DNA of 5,993 bases, from positions 1 to 5,993 of the forward strand of contig JAEOSA010000123.1 of assembly GCA_016840595.1 (NCBI GenBank), in the 5' to 3' direction. Below are positions 5,619 through 5,993 of this stretch, piece after piece; position 1 is the stretch's first letter; each line of letters opens with the position of its first letter. The position numbers were made by a program, and so were the translations under genes. Origin of the DNA: Candidatus Hermodarchaeota archaeon (GTDB lineage Archaea > Asgardarchaeota > Hermodarchaeia > Hermodarchaeales > Hermodarchaeaceae). The notes under the pieces are model-generated. The model saw only the letters and a list, made by a program, of their open reading frames with translations, ran no database searches and was not told the DNA's origin.

Positions 5619-5990
5619 TTACATGAAGCCTCCAATGTTAGCTGACGCTTTGGCGATTTCAACATAAGCGCCCTGCACATCGCCTTGAGGAGAAACGTAG
5701 GCGATTACATATCCTTTGTCTCGCGCAGCAGAGATAACAATTGAACCTTGACCACGAACATTAGTTGCGACCAGATGATGATCAGTTGCTTGAATTGTGC
5801 TGTATTTAACTCCTTGAATTGTGATGCTGGGTGGTTTGCTTTGAATTGCTGAAAGAATTTCAGTCCCAGCGATAGTCCAATTGGGAGTTGTAAACATTAC
5901 AGTTCCATCATTTCGGATGACGGAAACAGCCATAATGGTGCTATCAACCTGTTGCATATAGTTGACCCAGGCTTGAATATTATCTGACAT
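5619..5990 (-). CDS. Asgard-type profilin (putative)
   Basis: The 123-residue protein has the length and motif order of profilin, the small actin-monomer-binding protein. Trp8 and Tyr11 (WVNYM) have the W-x-x-Y spacing of the N-terminal helix that binds polyproline in eukaryotic profilins. Next come a strand and turn VSVIRNDGTVMFTT (residues 22-35, like IIGxDGTVWA in plant and protist profilins), a helix (TEILSAIQ), ITIQGVKYSTIQATD (56-70, like the LxGxKYxVI strand), a glycine-rich GQGSIVISAA, YVIAYV, and a C-terminal helix GAYVEIAKASANI. Asgard profilins are known to bind actin. Polyproline binding differs between lineages, so it should not be assumed here. The main alternative is the structurally similar Roadblock/LC7 fold, which favours GTPase partners; the W-x-x-Y motif argues for profilin. 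The ATG is 3 bases from the window edge, so no SD can be seen and an upstream start is not excluded. Confidence 0.72.
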   Translation of the reverse strand: MSDNIQAWVNYMQQVDSTIMAVSVIRNDGTVMFTTPNWTIAGTEILSAIQSKPPSITIQGVKYSTIQATDHHLVATNVRGQGSIVISAARDKGYVIAYVSPQGDVQGAYVEIAKASANIGGFM

Positions 5991-5993
5991 TTT

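Overview
The window reads as a piece of an Asgard archaeal genome, possibly Thorarchaeia-like, although the lineage is an inference. The reasons are an archaeal Fae-Hps fusion, the archaeal DUF211 family, TATA-type promoters and Shine-Dalgarno (SD) sites, together with a short protein at the right edge that looks like a profilin (W-x-x-Y N-terminus, NDGT turn, about 123 residues). Profilins in prokaryotes are known mainly from Asgard archaea. GC content looks moderate (low-to-mid 40s by eye). No rRNA, tRNA, CRISPR array, insertion sequence or phage gene is visible.

Left part, plus strand: the 3' end of a winged-helix-type gene (to 277) is followed by a promoter region containing an inverted repeat over a TATA box (398-414). 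Next comes an unrecognised, mostly helical protein (463-1128). Its stop overlaps, tail to tail, the stop of a DUF211 gene on the minus strand. DUF211 (1125-1424) lies 117 bases downstream of the bifunctional formaldehyde-activating enzyme/3-hexulose-6-phosphate synthase gene (1542-2726). That gene has a recognisable TATA box and, just upstream of it, a perfect GTTTTGT-n-ACAAAAC palindrome that looks like an operator.

Centre: two 57-codon minus-strand genes (2842-3015 and 3177-3350) are diverged tandem duplicates with about 65% identity (37 of 57 residues) and a DUF4177-like pattern. Both appear to start at TTG, placed 7 nt after a GGTGA-type SD. Divergent from them is a winged-helix regulator (3541-3924). 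Its best SD and ATG actually open a different frame that closes after 20 codons inside the gene, so this gene has either a leader ORF or a +1 frameshift.

Right part, minus strand: a putative profilin (5619-5990) is followed closely by an unrecognised 155-residue protein (5113-5580) and a short T-run terminator. Then comes a separately promoted class I, bacterial/eukaryotic-type glyceraldehyde-3-phosphate dehydrogenase (3989-4993).

Taken together, Fae-Hps (pentose phosphate supply by reverse RuMP chemistry and formaldehyde capture) and GAPDH (lower glycolysis or gluconeogenesis) are central carbon enzymes. The profilin would regulate an actin-like cytoskeleton. The regulators and small proteins have no assignable targets from this window alone.
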